Source: Pycnopodia helianthoides (lineage: Eukaryota > Echinodermata > Asteroidea > Forcipulatida > Asteriidae). From it: a stretch of DNA of 64,000 nucleotides. Both the position numbers and the translations under genes were made by a program. The stretch lies in NCBI GenBank assembly GCA_032158295.1, contig CM063246.1, positions 4,621,371-4,685,370 on the forward strand. The letters are read 5' to 3'. The notes beneath the pieces are model-generated. The model had not been told where the DNA came from and did no database searches. It was given only the letters and a program-made list of their open reading frames with translations. How positions within the stretch are numbered: the first letter of the stretch is position 1; every line of letters starts with the position of its first letter. Positions 21,601 to 31,425 of this stretch are shown here, piece by piece.

Positions 21601-24600
21601 TCGGTAATTATTGTGAAATAGAAAATGAATATGCATCGGTATGCCTTATCAAAGGCTTGATACGTTTTGTCCTTACCTTGCTTACTACCAGACCAAAATG
21701 CGACACCTCGCGAAGAAGCTACAAGAGTTGATGTGAGGAAGGTACCTAGACGAAATCTCCTTGCAGTCGACGACAGTGCCACGAATTTAGAATGCTGCTG
21801 GATATAGAACACAAAAAGAAAAAATCGACATCAGAGAAAATCCACGTTAACATAAGTGGGGGGGGGGGAGGGGGGGGACACACACCTATGTCTACAATAA
21901 ATGCACTGAAGCTTATCTATGATTGTAGAGTACACTTTGCTCTAAACATGTATCTATGCACTGATGAATTAGTGAAGTTGTAAAGATAGGCCGCTCTTCA
22001 AGGCTTTGGCACAGGTCCAAAGGTGGTTGGCCCTAATTAGTGTTGTACCAATGAGAAAGCCTTTGGTTAATGGTCGACAAATATTGACTGCTTCAAGTGC
22101 CTTGGTTATTAATATATGAATCCCGAGGTCACGGTTTTTTTCACTGAACTTTTTCCGGGTCTAGACAGCAGAACCAGTTAGCTTACAAGTTTCCATTTCA
22201 CCAAGCTTTTTGCCATCTTCTTTTAAAAAGGGATGCTTTTCAACACTGAACCAGCCGGCCAGATCACTTGGTGAGAATTCGGACTGGTTCCGGAAGGTGT
22301 TTTAAACTAGCATTTGGCCAGCGGACCACTGTTACGGATACGAGAGAACACTGCGAGGTGATCCCTGTAGCGTTATGTTTTCCCAAGGTGTGAAGTTGAG
22401 GGAAAATACAACACTTCAGGGGATCAGCGATAACCACAGTAAGAGTAAAAGCAGTCCGTCAACTTTCTTTTTATAGCGTCCCATACACAGATTCTGATAC
22501 ACCAAGAAGCTGCCGTTGCTACGGGTATAGGACACTGGTTGCTATAAGTACAGCACTGGTTGCTACGAGTATAGTACACTGGTTGCTATGGGTATAGTAT
22601 AGGTTGCTATGGGTTTAGTTTGTGATGTCTCCCACATCTAGTAATTTAACCCTCTTGCTGTCTGACCATTCAATACCATTCACTGTGGTTTTGAATGATA
22701 GATAAACTATGCCAGCCTGTAATATGATACCATGAGGGAATGCATGTACACAGTACACAGTTAGTTCTGTGCACAGTTGTGCCACCGTACACAACCTTGG
22801 CAGTCGAATGGTTTCAAATGGTTGGTCAACTCACTGGAGAATGTTGCCAAGAGTCACACTGACAGTAGGAGGGTTAAATAAGACATAGGGCCTATCATAT
22901 GACACGCTTTAAGTCGAAACCAATAACAAAGCAGAATCTATGTATGAGGTATTAAAAAACATTTTAACATCATCTGGGGGGGGGATTGGTTTTTGGAATC
23001 CAAATAAATTTATCTCCATCCTTTAGTTTTCATAAAACACATCATTCAAAAAACCCTGTGAAAATTTAATCAAAGTAGGTGCTCTCATTTCAGTGTAAAC
23101 ATTGTAAACATTAAAAAAACATTTTCCAAGGATTTTCCGCAGGTTAAAGGCCCTGTACACTATTGGTAAGATCGAAAAACACAATTTTCACAGATTCACA
23201 CATAACTTACATGATTTAAAGTAAGTAATGGTAGAAAGGGTTCCTTAAAATATTTCTGCCTAAAATGCTCTCGTTTCTGAGAAACGAGTAAAACAATAGT
23301 AATTATCGCGCGCGATAATTTGAAAAAACAGAAAACACATAAGATCTCTTTTCACTATTTTCTCGGGACCTCGATGACCAATTGAGCTCAAACTTTCACA
23401 GGTTTGTTTGTTCATGCATATGTTTAATCACACAAAATGTGGACACTGATTTTGAGCTGTTACCAAAAGTGTACAATACCTTTAAATACAAGTTTGTTTT
23501 CAAATACAGCAATCAAGCGTTAGTTACTAATTAATGGTACGCTAGACCGGCATTCAACAAAGAAAAGTGCATTGAGTGCATACAGCACTGAAACTAGGAA
23601 GTGATCAAAATCTATTTGTTCATGTCATAAATATTTATACCTGAAAAAGTGAAAGTGAAACAATTTACGACAGCTACCAGTAGAAAAAAAATCTATCAAC
23701 TTAACAATATCTACTGTATGCATCGGTATGCAAATAAACATTTATGAATATAGTTCTAAATGGCAAGACTTCAATGGATTAATGAGGAGAGAAAGCACAC
23801 ACAGACACTCCCTGTACCTACCTCATCTACAGCATGTAAAGTTGAGAGACAATGCAGGAAACTGTGTGGTACAATAGGAGGGTCAGGTCACCATGCACAA
23901 CACTACATGGGATTACCTACTACTTAAAAATAGAACGCGTGTAGTTTACACATGTACAGTACTGGTACGTTTGCACACCCACACTTGTACCATACACACG
24001 AGAATGCACTTTGATAAGGTCCCTGTGCACTGCACTATCCACTTACTAGTCATTCGTCCCAACTACAGTTGGGACAGTGCCAAGTATAGAATAGACACTG
24101 GGCTGACCTTGTAGAGAGAACTCATTGTAGTGCATTTCTAGTTGGGACAGTTACTCTAATTGGGGTGTAACATCAGGAGGGGCCTTGCCCAATGACAAAT
24201 GCATGTAGTCTGTTTCCTTCCTCTATTGTCTATAGGCATACTGGTAAACAATTTAAACGTGGAGTCCTATTGGTTGTAATATCACTGTTAAAAAGGAATC
24301 ATGCAACGAGTGGCCACTATCACATCTGTGCCCTATCTAAATCAAAATGCAATAAATGATGGAGTATTGAAGGTTCAAGTGCTCAAATTTCTTTTAAAAA
24401 TCCTTCATGATTTCACTAAAAAACACAAAATTATTTAAAATCAACACAATAAACCCTTAACAGCATGGGAGATAAAAATAAACAATTAATGCAGCATGGC
24501 CCAATTTTTGAAGAAATGTTTTTCTGAATGAATTTTTACAGATGATGCTGTTTTCAAAAAAAAGAAATACATACAACAAATTTCGCCTGCCCCGATGCCA

Positions 24601-27600
24601 TGAGCAATGCAAAATGTTACATGCAAAATTGTTTGTACACGGCTGATGGACGTGACATGTCAGAATCCCGACAATAATTCATTTTTTAATTTCACTAATT
24701 ACCACTTATCATTGGTGTTTCTTTTTTAGCAATATCTATGAAAGCTAAAAGCTTTCTCAAGTCTATAAAGTTAGCTATTTAAAATTTGAACCAAAGTTTG
24801 GGGGTCAAATCAGCCACAAATTGGACCTATCATCTTTAAAATGTACACAAAATATTTCATAATAGTTATTTTGAACTGAAGTAAAAGTAGGAAAGCTGGT
24901 AAAATAACCATGAAAAAATATTGCGTACCAAACTCCATCAAATTTTCACAGTCTGTTTTTGTGTGGGATTTCTTGGTAGTGAATGTGAACTCTCTGTATC
25001 AGCATCAGGACAAATTGAATTTTAAAGAAAGATACAATAAAAGTCACATGTGAGTGTTTCAGCTGAATACAGTGTCCACTTGCTGAGAAAGCAGCACAAA
25101 CTGTCACAGTATTTTCACAAGAATGTGCAATCCATGAGGTGACAGCAGGTACCAACTGCACCTCTGGCTGCAGCCGTCACGAACGGACACCAACCTTCAG
25201 ATATCTGAGAAACGATTCATGCAGGAATCATTTCTCAGATTCAAATGTTTTTGGATAAATAGTTTATACTATCAACAGCTGCAGTGCTTCTCACCAAGTA
25301 CATTTTTATGGTCATTAAGTTTTTGAGTATTTACCAATCTATGACCTCACCTTCACGTATTGAAGTATTAATCATAGAAATGAAACTTCCTTGAAGGAGC
25401 TGATTCCTTGTTGTTCAAATTAAATTTGTCAAACCATGAGTTCATAAAAGCACCCCCTTCCAATGTTCCCCAAAACAGGGAAAAAAGGAAAAGTTAACAA
25501 GCAATTGTTTTCGTTATGTAGAAACTCCTTTGAAGGAGCTGATTCCTTGTTGTTCTTGTTGATTTCTGTATTTAATAACAATAACAATACCGTAATAATG
25601 AACATTTAGGCCCATTTAGGAACATTAGCATCCGTCCATGAAACATGATCCTGGGTACATAACAATTAAAAAAATAAAACAAATCTATACAAGCTAAATA
25701 TTTAAAACCTTAGAGAAAATAAAGTTAAAATGGACAGTACCGATACAATATAAATATCAACTCAATAAGCCAAAACTTTAAACATTTTTTTTTTTTAATG
25801 GCTCCATATTTCGACTTTTAGTAGACAATGGCCATGGCATTTTCTGTTAAAGTGTACCCATGCTTGTTCCCGACAACTCCAAAACAATCTTTTTAAGATT
25901 TTATATTAAAAATTGCCCCCCCCCCCCATTTTCACGAAAATTTGAAGTTTATTCTTTGAATAGAACAACTTTTTTTTTAAAAATTCATCAAGACGATGAT
26001 AACTTAGGCCCAAAAAACCAAAAACAAGTTTAGCGTCCCTGCCTGCTCCCTTTTTAGAGGCTGCCTCCTTTTTTTCTTTTTTTTAAAGGTAAAGTTTAAC
26101 GGTCTCTGACGAAATGTTTTCTTTTTTAAAATGTTAAGATTGTATTTTTTACTTTAGCACACCGAAAAAAGCTTGCAATCATCTTGAAAAACAGCCTTGC
26201 CGGTTGTCTTGAAAAATGGTGGCCATTTAAAAAAAAGAAAAAAAAAGCCCTCCTCCTTTCTTTTTTTTCAAAAAGGCAGGACGCTAAACATATTTTAAAC
26301 ATTATTTTGCCTTAGACTTAGAGAGGACAACTCTTCCGAGCTGAAATAAGTTGCATTCAAGAAAGGATTTCTGATAAAAAAAATCACTTTTGAATAGGGG
26401 GGGGGTTAGTATTAATTTGCCAAGGTTAAATGATCGTCACAAAATATTCTTTTTTGAAATTTCGATGAGTAATACTCTAAAACTTTAATAAAAGGTATCT
26501 CTCATTTAATTTGTGCATTTTACGGTTCATGCAGCTGTCAAAATTTCATTATTTCTGCATTTGCTGTTATTAATTTTTTCGCAATGGTACGGGACCTTTA
26601 TATCCTGGACTCCGTCGCGTTGTATGCAACGGAGGAGTCCAACCTGGGCTAAACAACTACAAATCAACAATAGCCTACAGTAAAAAATGTAACTTGGACC
26701 ATGGAGGTAGAAATACCTCCATGGTATAGTCGACCGGCCTAGCTATTGTTTGGAACTCAACCCAAACAAAGAGCTGTATCACTACACTGTAGCAGAAGCA
26801 GCAGTAGCAGACGACAAAACAATTTTGTTCAATCGAACGTCAGAACGTGGTTGGTCTAGACCCAGTAACTGGGGCGCTGTACTCCTTTTTCAAAATTTTG
26901 ACATTTTCTGTCGTACTAGCGCCCCAGCGAAAGCTACCAAAAATATGGGGAAGTGCAATATTTTCATAAAAAATCAGAGATGTCACACCAAAAATGCCCC
27001 AGAATGACGGAAATACCCAACGAATTACCTTCAAAACTGCCAACTGGCCTCTCCATATGTTTAAGATGTAACACCAGGCATGAAATTGTACTCACGGAAA
27101 TTTGTCCGGCTAAAAAAGGATGATTTTTGAGACATTCCCGGTTTCCGTTGATCATGTCCAGCCATCGTTTTCATGGCTACCCTGCGGGGGTCCTACTAAA
27201 AGCCGACAACACGCCGACAACAAGTCCAGAGTGCCGACAACACGCCGACAACAAGTTTCAGATACCTTAAAACCAGCAAATAAACCAAGGATTTATTAGA
27301 AATATGTTTACTATGTAATATTAACAAAAATGCAATGGCATAACTTCACGGAAAGTCCGAATTTTTAACCAGAAAAAAACACGAAAATACACGGAGTGCG
27401 GTCGGACGCCATCTTGGCCTAAAAACCGTGTTTCGACCTTTCCATTATGATACGGGGGTAACACATCCGGGGGTGTAGTGATGGCCTAGTAATTATTATG
27501 CCAATAGCAATAATAAGCCGTGGGATGACGCCCGCCCTCTGTTGTTTTGTAAGCGCTAAATACATCTTACCGGTATCATAATGGAATGGTCAAAACACTG

Positions 27601-28374
27601 TTTTTAGGCCAAGATGGCGTCCGACCGCACTCCGTGTATTTTCGTGTTTTTTCTGGTTAAAAATTCGGACTTTTCGTGAAGTTATGCCATTGCATTTTTG
27701 TTAATATTACATAGTACACATATTTCTAATAAATCCTTGGTTTATTTGCTGGTTTTAAGGTATCTGAAACTTGTTGTCGGCGTGTTGTCGGCACTCTGGA
27801 CTTGTTGTCGGCGTGTTGTCGGCTTTTAGTAGGACCCCCGTAGGGTAGCCATGAAAACGATGGCTGGACATGATCAACGGAAACCGGGAATGTCTCAAAA
27901 TCATCCTTTTTTAGCCGGACAAATTTCCGCGAGTACAATTTTATGCCTGGTGTTACATCTTAAACATACGGAGAGGCCATTTGGCAGTTTTGAAGGTAAT
28001 TCGTTGGGTATTTCCGTCATTCTGTGGCATTTTTGGTGTGACATCTCTGATTTTTTATGAAAATATTGCACTTCCCCATATTTTTGGTAGCTTTCGCTGG
28101 GGCGCTAGTACGACAGAAAATGTCAAAATTTTGAAAAAGGAGTACAGCGCCCCAGTTACTGGGTCTATGGTTGGTCCTACATTGCGCACTAAATGTATTG
28201 CTCACAAATACCCTAAAATGGCTCCTGGCTATGGTATTATAACGAACAATAACCCACCTTATTAATTAAGAATCTCCATCTTGTTAGAACACTTCCCGTC
28301 CTGAGAACATCTCTTCGTAAATATTCGGTGACAACCCGTCGTAACAATGTCAACTTTTTTACACTGGCCGCCAT
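12608..28374 (-). CDS. RMDN1: RMDN1-like regulator of microtubule dynamics (complete, 9 exons, 321 aa)
   Basis: Family knowledge: RMDN proteins (FAM82 family) carry TPR-like helical repeats. RMDN1 is linked to microtubules and spindle and has been reported at mitochondria. Seen here: exons at 28258-28374, 21677-21797, 20051-20337, 18463-18552, 17038-17093, 15690-15777, 14609-14639, 13172-13305 and 12608-12649. All borders are GT-AG and every phase agrees, giving 966 bp including the stop. Human RMDN1 is about 314 residues. The first 80 residues are basic and hydroxylated with almost no acidic residues, like a mitochondrial targeting sequence. The core runs from VDVLWRLCRACRDKSQ through ASHKWFAICISEVGDYEGTK to FYSKNLLMLGKTYNKMGKKE, the usual RMDN signature. 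The lack of an FFAT motif and the short length argue against RMDN3. The first two exons rest on splice signals and phase rather than homology. Confidence 0.93.
12730..12965. repeat. Interspersed repeat with perfect 28-bp palindrome
   Basis: The palindrome AGAAACGATTCATG/CATGAATCGTTTCT lies at about 12902-12930. Flanking blocks (GCAGCTGTTGATAGTATCAA, ACTTGGTGAGAAGCACTT) recur inverted at 25195-25375 and 57160-57372. In RMDN1 intron 8, just outside the last exon. Confidence 0.75.
13172..13305 (-). CDS. RMDN1: RMDN1 exon 8 (C-terminal TPR)
   Basis: 134 bp, acceptor GTTTTTAG, donor GAG|GTTAGT. It encodes IPNFYSKNLLMLGKTYNKMG then KKEEAIEYLGKAKAYPVQKD and EDGE, a clear TPR hairpin (YNKMGKKEEAIEYLGKA). 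Confidence 0.95.
13771..14027. mobile_element. Near-perfect hairpin element (257 bp)
   Basis: Arms of about 120 bp from ATAACTAAGAGAGGTTGCGG to its complement, with only a few mismatches, around a loop of about 12 bases near 13896. Pieces such as GGTTCTGAAAAGAACC and the phrase CACCATGCAA recur near 21040-21420 and 35040-35150, so it belongs to a family. Confidence 0.9.
14609..14639 (-). CDS. RMDN1: RMDN1 micro-exon 7
   Basis: 31 bp only, acceptor CCACCAG, donor AAA|GTGAGT. It encodes ALGYFKKAEE and the first base of a Thr codon. Without it the flanking exons do not join in frame. Confidence 0.9.
15095..15190 (-). mobile_element. tRNA-Ser/Leu-like SINE head, minus copy
   Basis: On the minus strand GTGTCATGGCCGAGCGGTTT and GGGTTCGAATCCCGGTCATG are class II tRNA A and B boxes with a long variable region between. 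The body continues toward 14930 (AGCAAGATGCTTTGC). Same family as 50044-50260. Confidence 0.82.
15261..15653 (-). mobile_element. MITE, AAAGGAACATTACAGAATTGG family, copy 4 (inverted)
   Basis: 393 bp, TTAA at both ends, opposite orientation to the other three copies. It ends about 36 bp from the RMDN1 exon at 15690 on the donor side. Confidence 0.93.
15690..15777 (-). CDS. RMDN1: RMDN1 exon 6
   Basis: 88 bp, acceptor TTCTGTAG, donor GAA|GTAGGT. It encodes CFTFADMAWYQRKIAAAVFG then TPPTSTYEE, the most diagnostic RMDN block. A MITE copy ends about 36 bp beyond the donor. Confidence 0.95.
15921..16150 (+). mobile_element. MITE, TTAACCCTC family, copy 3
   Basis: 230 bp, both TTAA-ended termini intact, almost identical to the copy at 4275. 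In the RMDN1 intron between 15777 and 17038. Confidence 0.93.
16515..16796 (+). mobile_element. 3' end of a CR1/L2-like LINE
   Basis: The frame TSYGQRAFNFIAPSLWNDLP then LHIRQAGSLQIFKGLLKTHL and FESLVV-stop is the typical C-terminus of these reverse transcriptase ORFs. It is followed by a 3' UTR with GCATTATGCGCTATACAAAT and an (ATT)n tail. 5'-truncated, as usual for LINEs. Confidence 0.85.
17038..17093 (-). CDS. RMDN1: RMDN1 exon 5
   Basis: 56 bp, acceptor TTTCCAG, donor TG|GTAAGT. It encodes KAIELNPGDATCYHLMGL plus a split Trp. KAIELNP is a TPR helix ending. Confidence 0.92.
18463..18552 (-). CDS. RMDN1: RMDN1 exon 4
   Basis: 90 bp, phase 0 on both sides, acceptor CCCCAG, donor CTG|GTAAGG. 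It encodes WFAICISEVGDYEGTKKKVA then NAFIIRDHFL, matching the RMDN segment that follows ASHK. Confidence 0.94.
18711..18869. mobile_element. Palindromic MITE (CCAGGGGTCGATTTCACAAA)
   Basis: 159 bp, almost entirely self-complementary: CCAGGGGTCGATTTCACAAA to its complement, with TAGGACTAGTCCTAGGCAAT blocks in both arms. In the RMDN1 intron just upstream of exon 4. Confidence 0.92.
18945..19166 (+). repeat. Direct repeat pair of about 105 bp
   Basis: 18945-19050 and 19062-19166 share GGAATAACAGT, CCGTTGCT and TAATGACC in the same order with about 80% identity by eye. An inverted match to the left copy (CTCATACTGTTATTCC) lies just right of the scrambled element at about 19550. Confidence 0.7.
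19256..19545. mobile_element. Rearranged, longer copy of the 18711 palindromic MITE
   Basis: The ends match the intact copy. The interior is about 130 bp longer and consists of shuffled CTAGTC, GCAATGCTAAG and TAGGACTAGTCC pieces in both orientations. It may be a real rearrangement or a consensus error at a hairpin. Confidence 0.8.
20051..20337 (-). CDS. RMDN1: RMDN1 exon 3 (start of conserved TPR core)
   Basis: 287 bp, acceptor CCCTCAG, donor AAG|GTACAG. It contains EIMEESDKLYNDFKPLEHYD, VDVLWRLCRACRDKSQ, YEALDIAKRCLEIDDQNFAS and ends in HK. The Leu-Trp-Arg-Leu and YEAL segments are RMDN hallmarks. An internal ATG (MANNPDAE) could serve as an alternative start but would lose the N-terminal extension. 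Confidence 0.94.
20363..20590. repeat. Uninterrupted paralogue of the 5711-6540 repeat
   Basis: It starts next to RMDN1 exon 3 and carries AAAAGGACCTATGGTATAAA, CTCGAAGGCT and AACAGAAGCAGTCAAGTGG without the 516-bp insertion. A poly-G stretch follows at 20607-20620. Confidence 0.82.
20701..20913. mobile_element. MITE with TIRs TAATAGACGTATTGAATA
   Basis: 213 bp, right end TATTCAATACAGTCTATTA. Arms contain ACATGGCGTC and CAAGATGGCGAC, and alternating CG-rich stretches. TGACGTCA lies at 20719-20726. Confidence 0.8.
21677..21797 (-). CDS. RMDN1: RMDN1 exon 2 (N-terminal region)
   Basis: 121 bp with a pyrimidine-rich acceptor and donor G|GTAAGG. It encodes QHSKFVALSSTARRFRLGTF then LTSTLVASSRGVAFWSGSKQ. 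The acceptor is a CAGCAG, so the exon may begin at 21797 or 21794. The split codon G|AT gives Asp at the junction with the next exon. Confidence 0.75.
22508..22622. repeat. Short minisatellite (CACTGGTTGCTATGGGTATAG)
   Basis: Four to five imperfect copies of about 26 bp in the first half of RMDN1 intron 1. Confidence 0.8.
22646..22877 (-). mobile_element. MITE, TTAACCCTC family, copy 4 (inverted)
   Basis: 232 bp, TTAACCCTCTTGCTGTCTGA to GACAGTAGGAGGGTTAA, opposite orientation to copies 2 and 3. Both termini intact. Confidence 0.93.
23144..23485 (+). mobile_element. MITE, AAAGGCCCTGTACACTATTGG family, copy 2
   Basis: 342 bp, TTAAAGGCCCTGTACACTAT to GTACAATACCTTTAA. A GCGCGCGAT palindrome in the middle marks the fold. 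Confidence 0.9.
23490..26850. other. RMDN1 intron 1 sequence without recognised features
   Basis: AT-rich. A perfect small palindrome (GTCCCAACTA/CAGTTGGGAC) lies near 24057. A copy of the 12730-type repeat lies at 25195-25375, and homopolymer runs near 25785, 25918 and 26080. No exon seen. Confidence 0.6.
26857..28167. mobile_element. Fold-back transposon, about 600-bp TIRs, 9-bp TSD (MULE-like)
   Basis: 1311 bp starting TAGACCCAGTAACTGGGGCG and ending with its complement. Arms at 26857-27455 and about 27570-28167 are nearly identical, with a central spacer of about 115 bp. The direct repeat TGGTTGGTC flanks it on both sides (26848-26856 and 28168-28176). A 9-bp duplication and long TIRs are hallmarks of Mutator-like elements. 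Each arm holds a short tandem GCCGACAACACGCCGACAAC. No transposase frame is present. It lies in RMDN1 intron 1, about 90 bp from the exon 1 donor. Confidence 0.93.
28258..28374 (-). CDS. RMDN1: RMDN1 first coding exon (basic N-terminus)
   Basis: 117 bp, exactly 39 codons, donor AAG|GTGGGT. It starts MAASVKKLTLLRRVVTEYLR and continues RDVLRTGSVLTRWRFLINK, arginine-rich with few acids, as expected for a mitochondrial presequence. The ATG lies in a strong context (AAAGATGGCGGCC). Assignment is by phase 0 joining to the next exon and by amino-acid character; N-termini of this family are not conserved enough for a direct match. Confidence 0.75.
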
Positions 28375-28380
28375 CTTTGT
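28366..28380 (-). promoter_or_regulatory. YY1-like site overlapping the RMDN1 start codon
   Basis: CAAAGATGGCGGCC matches the YY1 consensus AANATGGCGGC, which in animals often sits just downstream of TATA-less start sites and may include the ATG. Match is by eye; no binding is shown. Confidence 0.5.
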
Positions 28381-28959
28381 TGTGATGGACATTGCTGGCC
28401 TTCACGACCGAGAAAAGGTAAGGTTTTCATAATGATGTCAAGCACCAGACTGTTTTTCGTGACATAAAATCTCAACAGAGGGCGCTATGTACTTTATGTG
28501 ACTTCAGCACACTGCAAATCTGCATCTTGTTAAGCACATCATCAGAAATGAACCCAAGATTTTGACGTTTATTTCAATGATATAAAAAAAAGATAAACAG
28601 CCAGTTAAACAAAAAAGTTTGCAATAAGACTTAACAAAATTTTTAATTATTTTCCAAATCTCCCAGGAGATAATTTCAATCCAAAATTCTTACAGAACAA
28701 CGTACTGGTACCTCAGAAATATTTACAAGAAGAATTCAGTTGCATCCAGTTTTTTAGTATGAAGACTCATAGTATATCACAACACCACAGTTGTTCCTCT
28801 TCAGATTCCCAAGCATAGTTATCAATTACACCCATACCTCCTCCCTCTCCCAAACCTGGAGAACTCCACCCCTGTTATATGTATCAATTGTAATCCTGGA
28901 ACTGGGGGGAACTAGGGGGGGGGACTGGGACTTTGGAAGTAGCCAGGTCATTGGCGGAA

Positions 28960-29345
28960 TTTGCAAAAAACCCATGCCCTGCTAGCCGGGACAATAGCGA
29001 GGAAATGTCCACGGTTTGTAAAATTTTGTTTCCCCATCCTACCAGGAAAATAGGGGGTAGGGGGGGGTGGGGAGGACTTTGCCAAGGTTGTACAATAATT
29101 ATTTTGCCATGCCGGGCCGGGATTGGGGAAGTGTTGTAACAAATACCCAGGATGCCAGGGCCGGGATTGTGAAGGAGTTTTGACAAGTTCCCCAGGCATA
29201 TATCCATGGGGTTGTAAAATAATGGCCCACCTTAGTATAGCCAGGGATGTACAAAAAGCAAGTCCCCCCCCCCCACCCAGACGGGCAGTAGCGGGACATG
29301 GCCGGGACAATCATGCAGGGCCGATCTTACATCCCCGAAATTATC
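28960..29345. repeat. Degenerate G-rich repeat (GGCCGGGAT/C motif)
   Basis: The phrases CATGCCGGGCCGGGATTG, GCCAGGGCCGGGATTG, CATGGCCGGGACAATCATG and AGCCGGGACAATAG recur at irregular 40-90 bp spacing, each followed by a GTTGTAAAAT or TTTGTAAAAT type phrase. It looks like a worn minisatellite. Confidence 0.55.
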
Positions 29346-31229
29346 CCCCACCATGCAGTCCCGGGTCCCCACTGAGCAAGAAACAGAACTCGGACTCAAG
29401 AAAGAAAACACACTCGTCACACCTCATATTTCAACAGAATGGGCTATTCTAGTATATTTTTAATTAATTTTTACTAAAGAAAAAGGCAGCGTAACCGTGG
29501 TAACACCTTTGTCTACAGCGACATACATCTGTATTAATAATTCAAATCTCACAGTCAATGGAAAAATGTTTTTTTTTTTTTTCTGAATACTCAGTTAAAT
29601 ATCAATATCAATAGCGCTGTGCTTTTTTTTTTCTTTCTTTCTAATATTATACAAGATGTTGGATTGGTTATTCACCTGTCACACTGACATGAAATGATGC
29701 AAACAGACAAGAGTTGGAGTCTATAACCATAAATTGTGCACAGGGAGTGAAGGAGGGGGAACAAAATAGCACAAATTTCAGAAGAAATTTCATGGCAAAA
29801 GTTTTATGAAAAGCCGGCTGGTTGCCTTTTAAAGCAACTTCAGGTTTTTGATGTTTAAAAAATCTTGAACAGTTGAATTCATTGTGCGATATTCATCATA
29901 ACTTTTCAACGTTTTTCCTTACTTTATCTTTCACAATAAATTACAATGAAATTAACAATTTTAACCACGGGCAAATTTTATACAGAGAGAAATTCTCAAA
30001 AGCATGAAGCTATGTGTAGCAGTCTCATTAACGGCTACTCGCCATTTCGGCTCGGTTGGTACAAAGCAGGTACCCCCCCTCCCTTTAAAAAAAAAATCTT
30101 TTACGGTTCAGCAGGAAACTCCTGGATTTGAAAAGTTCTTCTCTGCAGAATTTGGATAAAAATTTGCACCTGGCAAAACCACGCCTACTTTTTAAATTTG
30201 AATAAATCTTAATATATGTTTTAATATGATACACAGAACCACTTGCAGTAAATTCAGACAGTACAGATTTAATATAAATCTCATTCATTTTCCCATCGTT
30301 CACGAGAAGAAAAATCAAATGGATCGACAGCACTGTGTCTACTACTCAAAAACTACAAAATACGCACAATGAATTCCATCCATTGATACCCCACCTGTGC
30401 ACAAGAAATGGACTGTATTTAAAAAAAAAAAAAATCCCAACTTTTGTTTCTTATCTTTATTTAACCGACAACAGCACTGCACATGTGCATTAGTAGTCCA
30501 CTTACATTTTTTTTGCTACAAGATTTTTTTTTTTTAAATATTTATATATAAATTGTGATGGGCAGCTGAAACCTCTACAGCTCTACTCTGAACATAACCA
30601 CAGCTGCTTAACACGACGCTATCATTATACAATACCAATACAATATTGTGAGAGATTTTTTAGTCTCTTTTTTTTAATGTACGTATTATTTTTTTTTGTC
30701 TTTTTATTTTTTATTTTTTTACTTTTACAGTCTTGTTTTATTGCTCGTACCTATATGATTTCATGGTGGTGGTGGTGGTGGTGGTGGGTGCATGGTGGGG
30801 GAGGGGGAGATTGGGGAGGGGGGGGGGGGCATAGTGGAAGGGAGTCTGCAACCAGACTGTAACAACAGAGTCTAAAGGAGAAATGTTCGGTAATGGGTTG
30901 AGGTGTAGCAAGTGAAGAGTTTTTAAAAACCTAGCTTCAGGGCCCGGGGCCGAAAGCCCCCGAGGTCTTGGACACCCATGCCACAGCCCAAAATCAAAGC
31001 TGGCGCCAATCTAAGAGTCTAAAAAGAACAAACTGAACATTTGCCGTTTGTTTGTAAATATAATTTTAATAGAGGTTGAAACAAACTGGGAGACAGATGC
31101 GAACAAAAACACACATGTTTGTTTGGAGTAGAAAAAAAAAAACCATGGTTAAGCCAAGCACTAGCGTCCGGCAAGAAGGATACACATAGGAAAAAACCAA
31201 GGACAGACAAGTTGTTGAAAAAACGCCGA

Positions 31230-31425
31230 GGCCAATTTCAAACAGCAGCTTAAGCGTACAAATTTTATAAGGATGTCAAAATGTTGCTTAAAGAAGAAAC
31301 AGGTTACCAGCCAAAATAACATGTTCATAATGTACTGTTATGACTGGTTCCCTGCACATTTTGGCTAAGCAGACATAGTTGATTAAGCAATGTTATATGG
31401 TAATCAGCTTCATGAAATTGGGCCA
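31230..31425. mobile_element. MITE, GGGCCCAATTTCA family, worn copy
   Basis: Ends GGCCAATTTCAAACAGCAGC and TTCATGAAATTGGGCC, with the family's TTACCAGCCAAAAT and ATGACTGGTTCCC blocks inside. Confidence 0.75.

Noticed and set aside
28017..28265. Frames shared by 26750-27155 and 27726-28265
   Set aside because: They are the two arms of the fold-back element; no transposase motif.
28341..28425. Possible plus-strand first exon ending in GAAAAG|GTAAGG
   Set aside because: A good donor-like sequence, but it is antisense to RMDN1 exon 1 and the frame has no recognisable homology or downstream partner.
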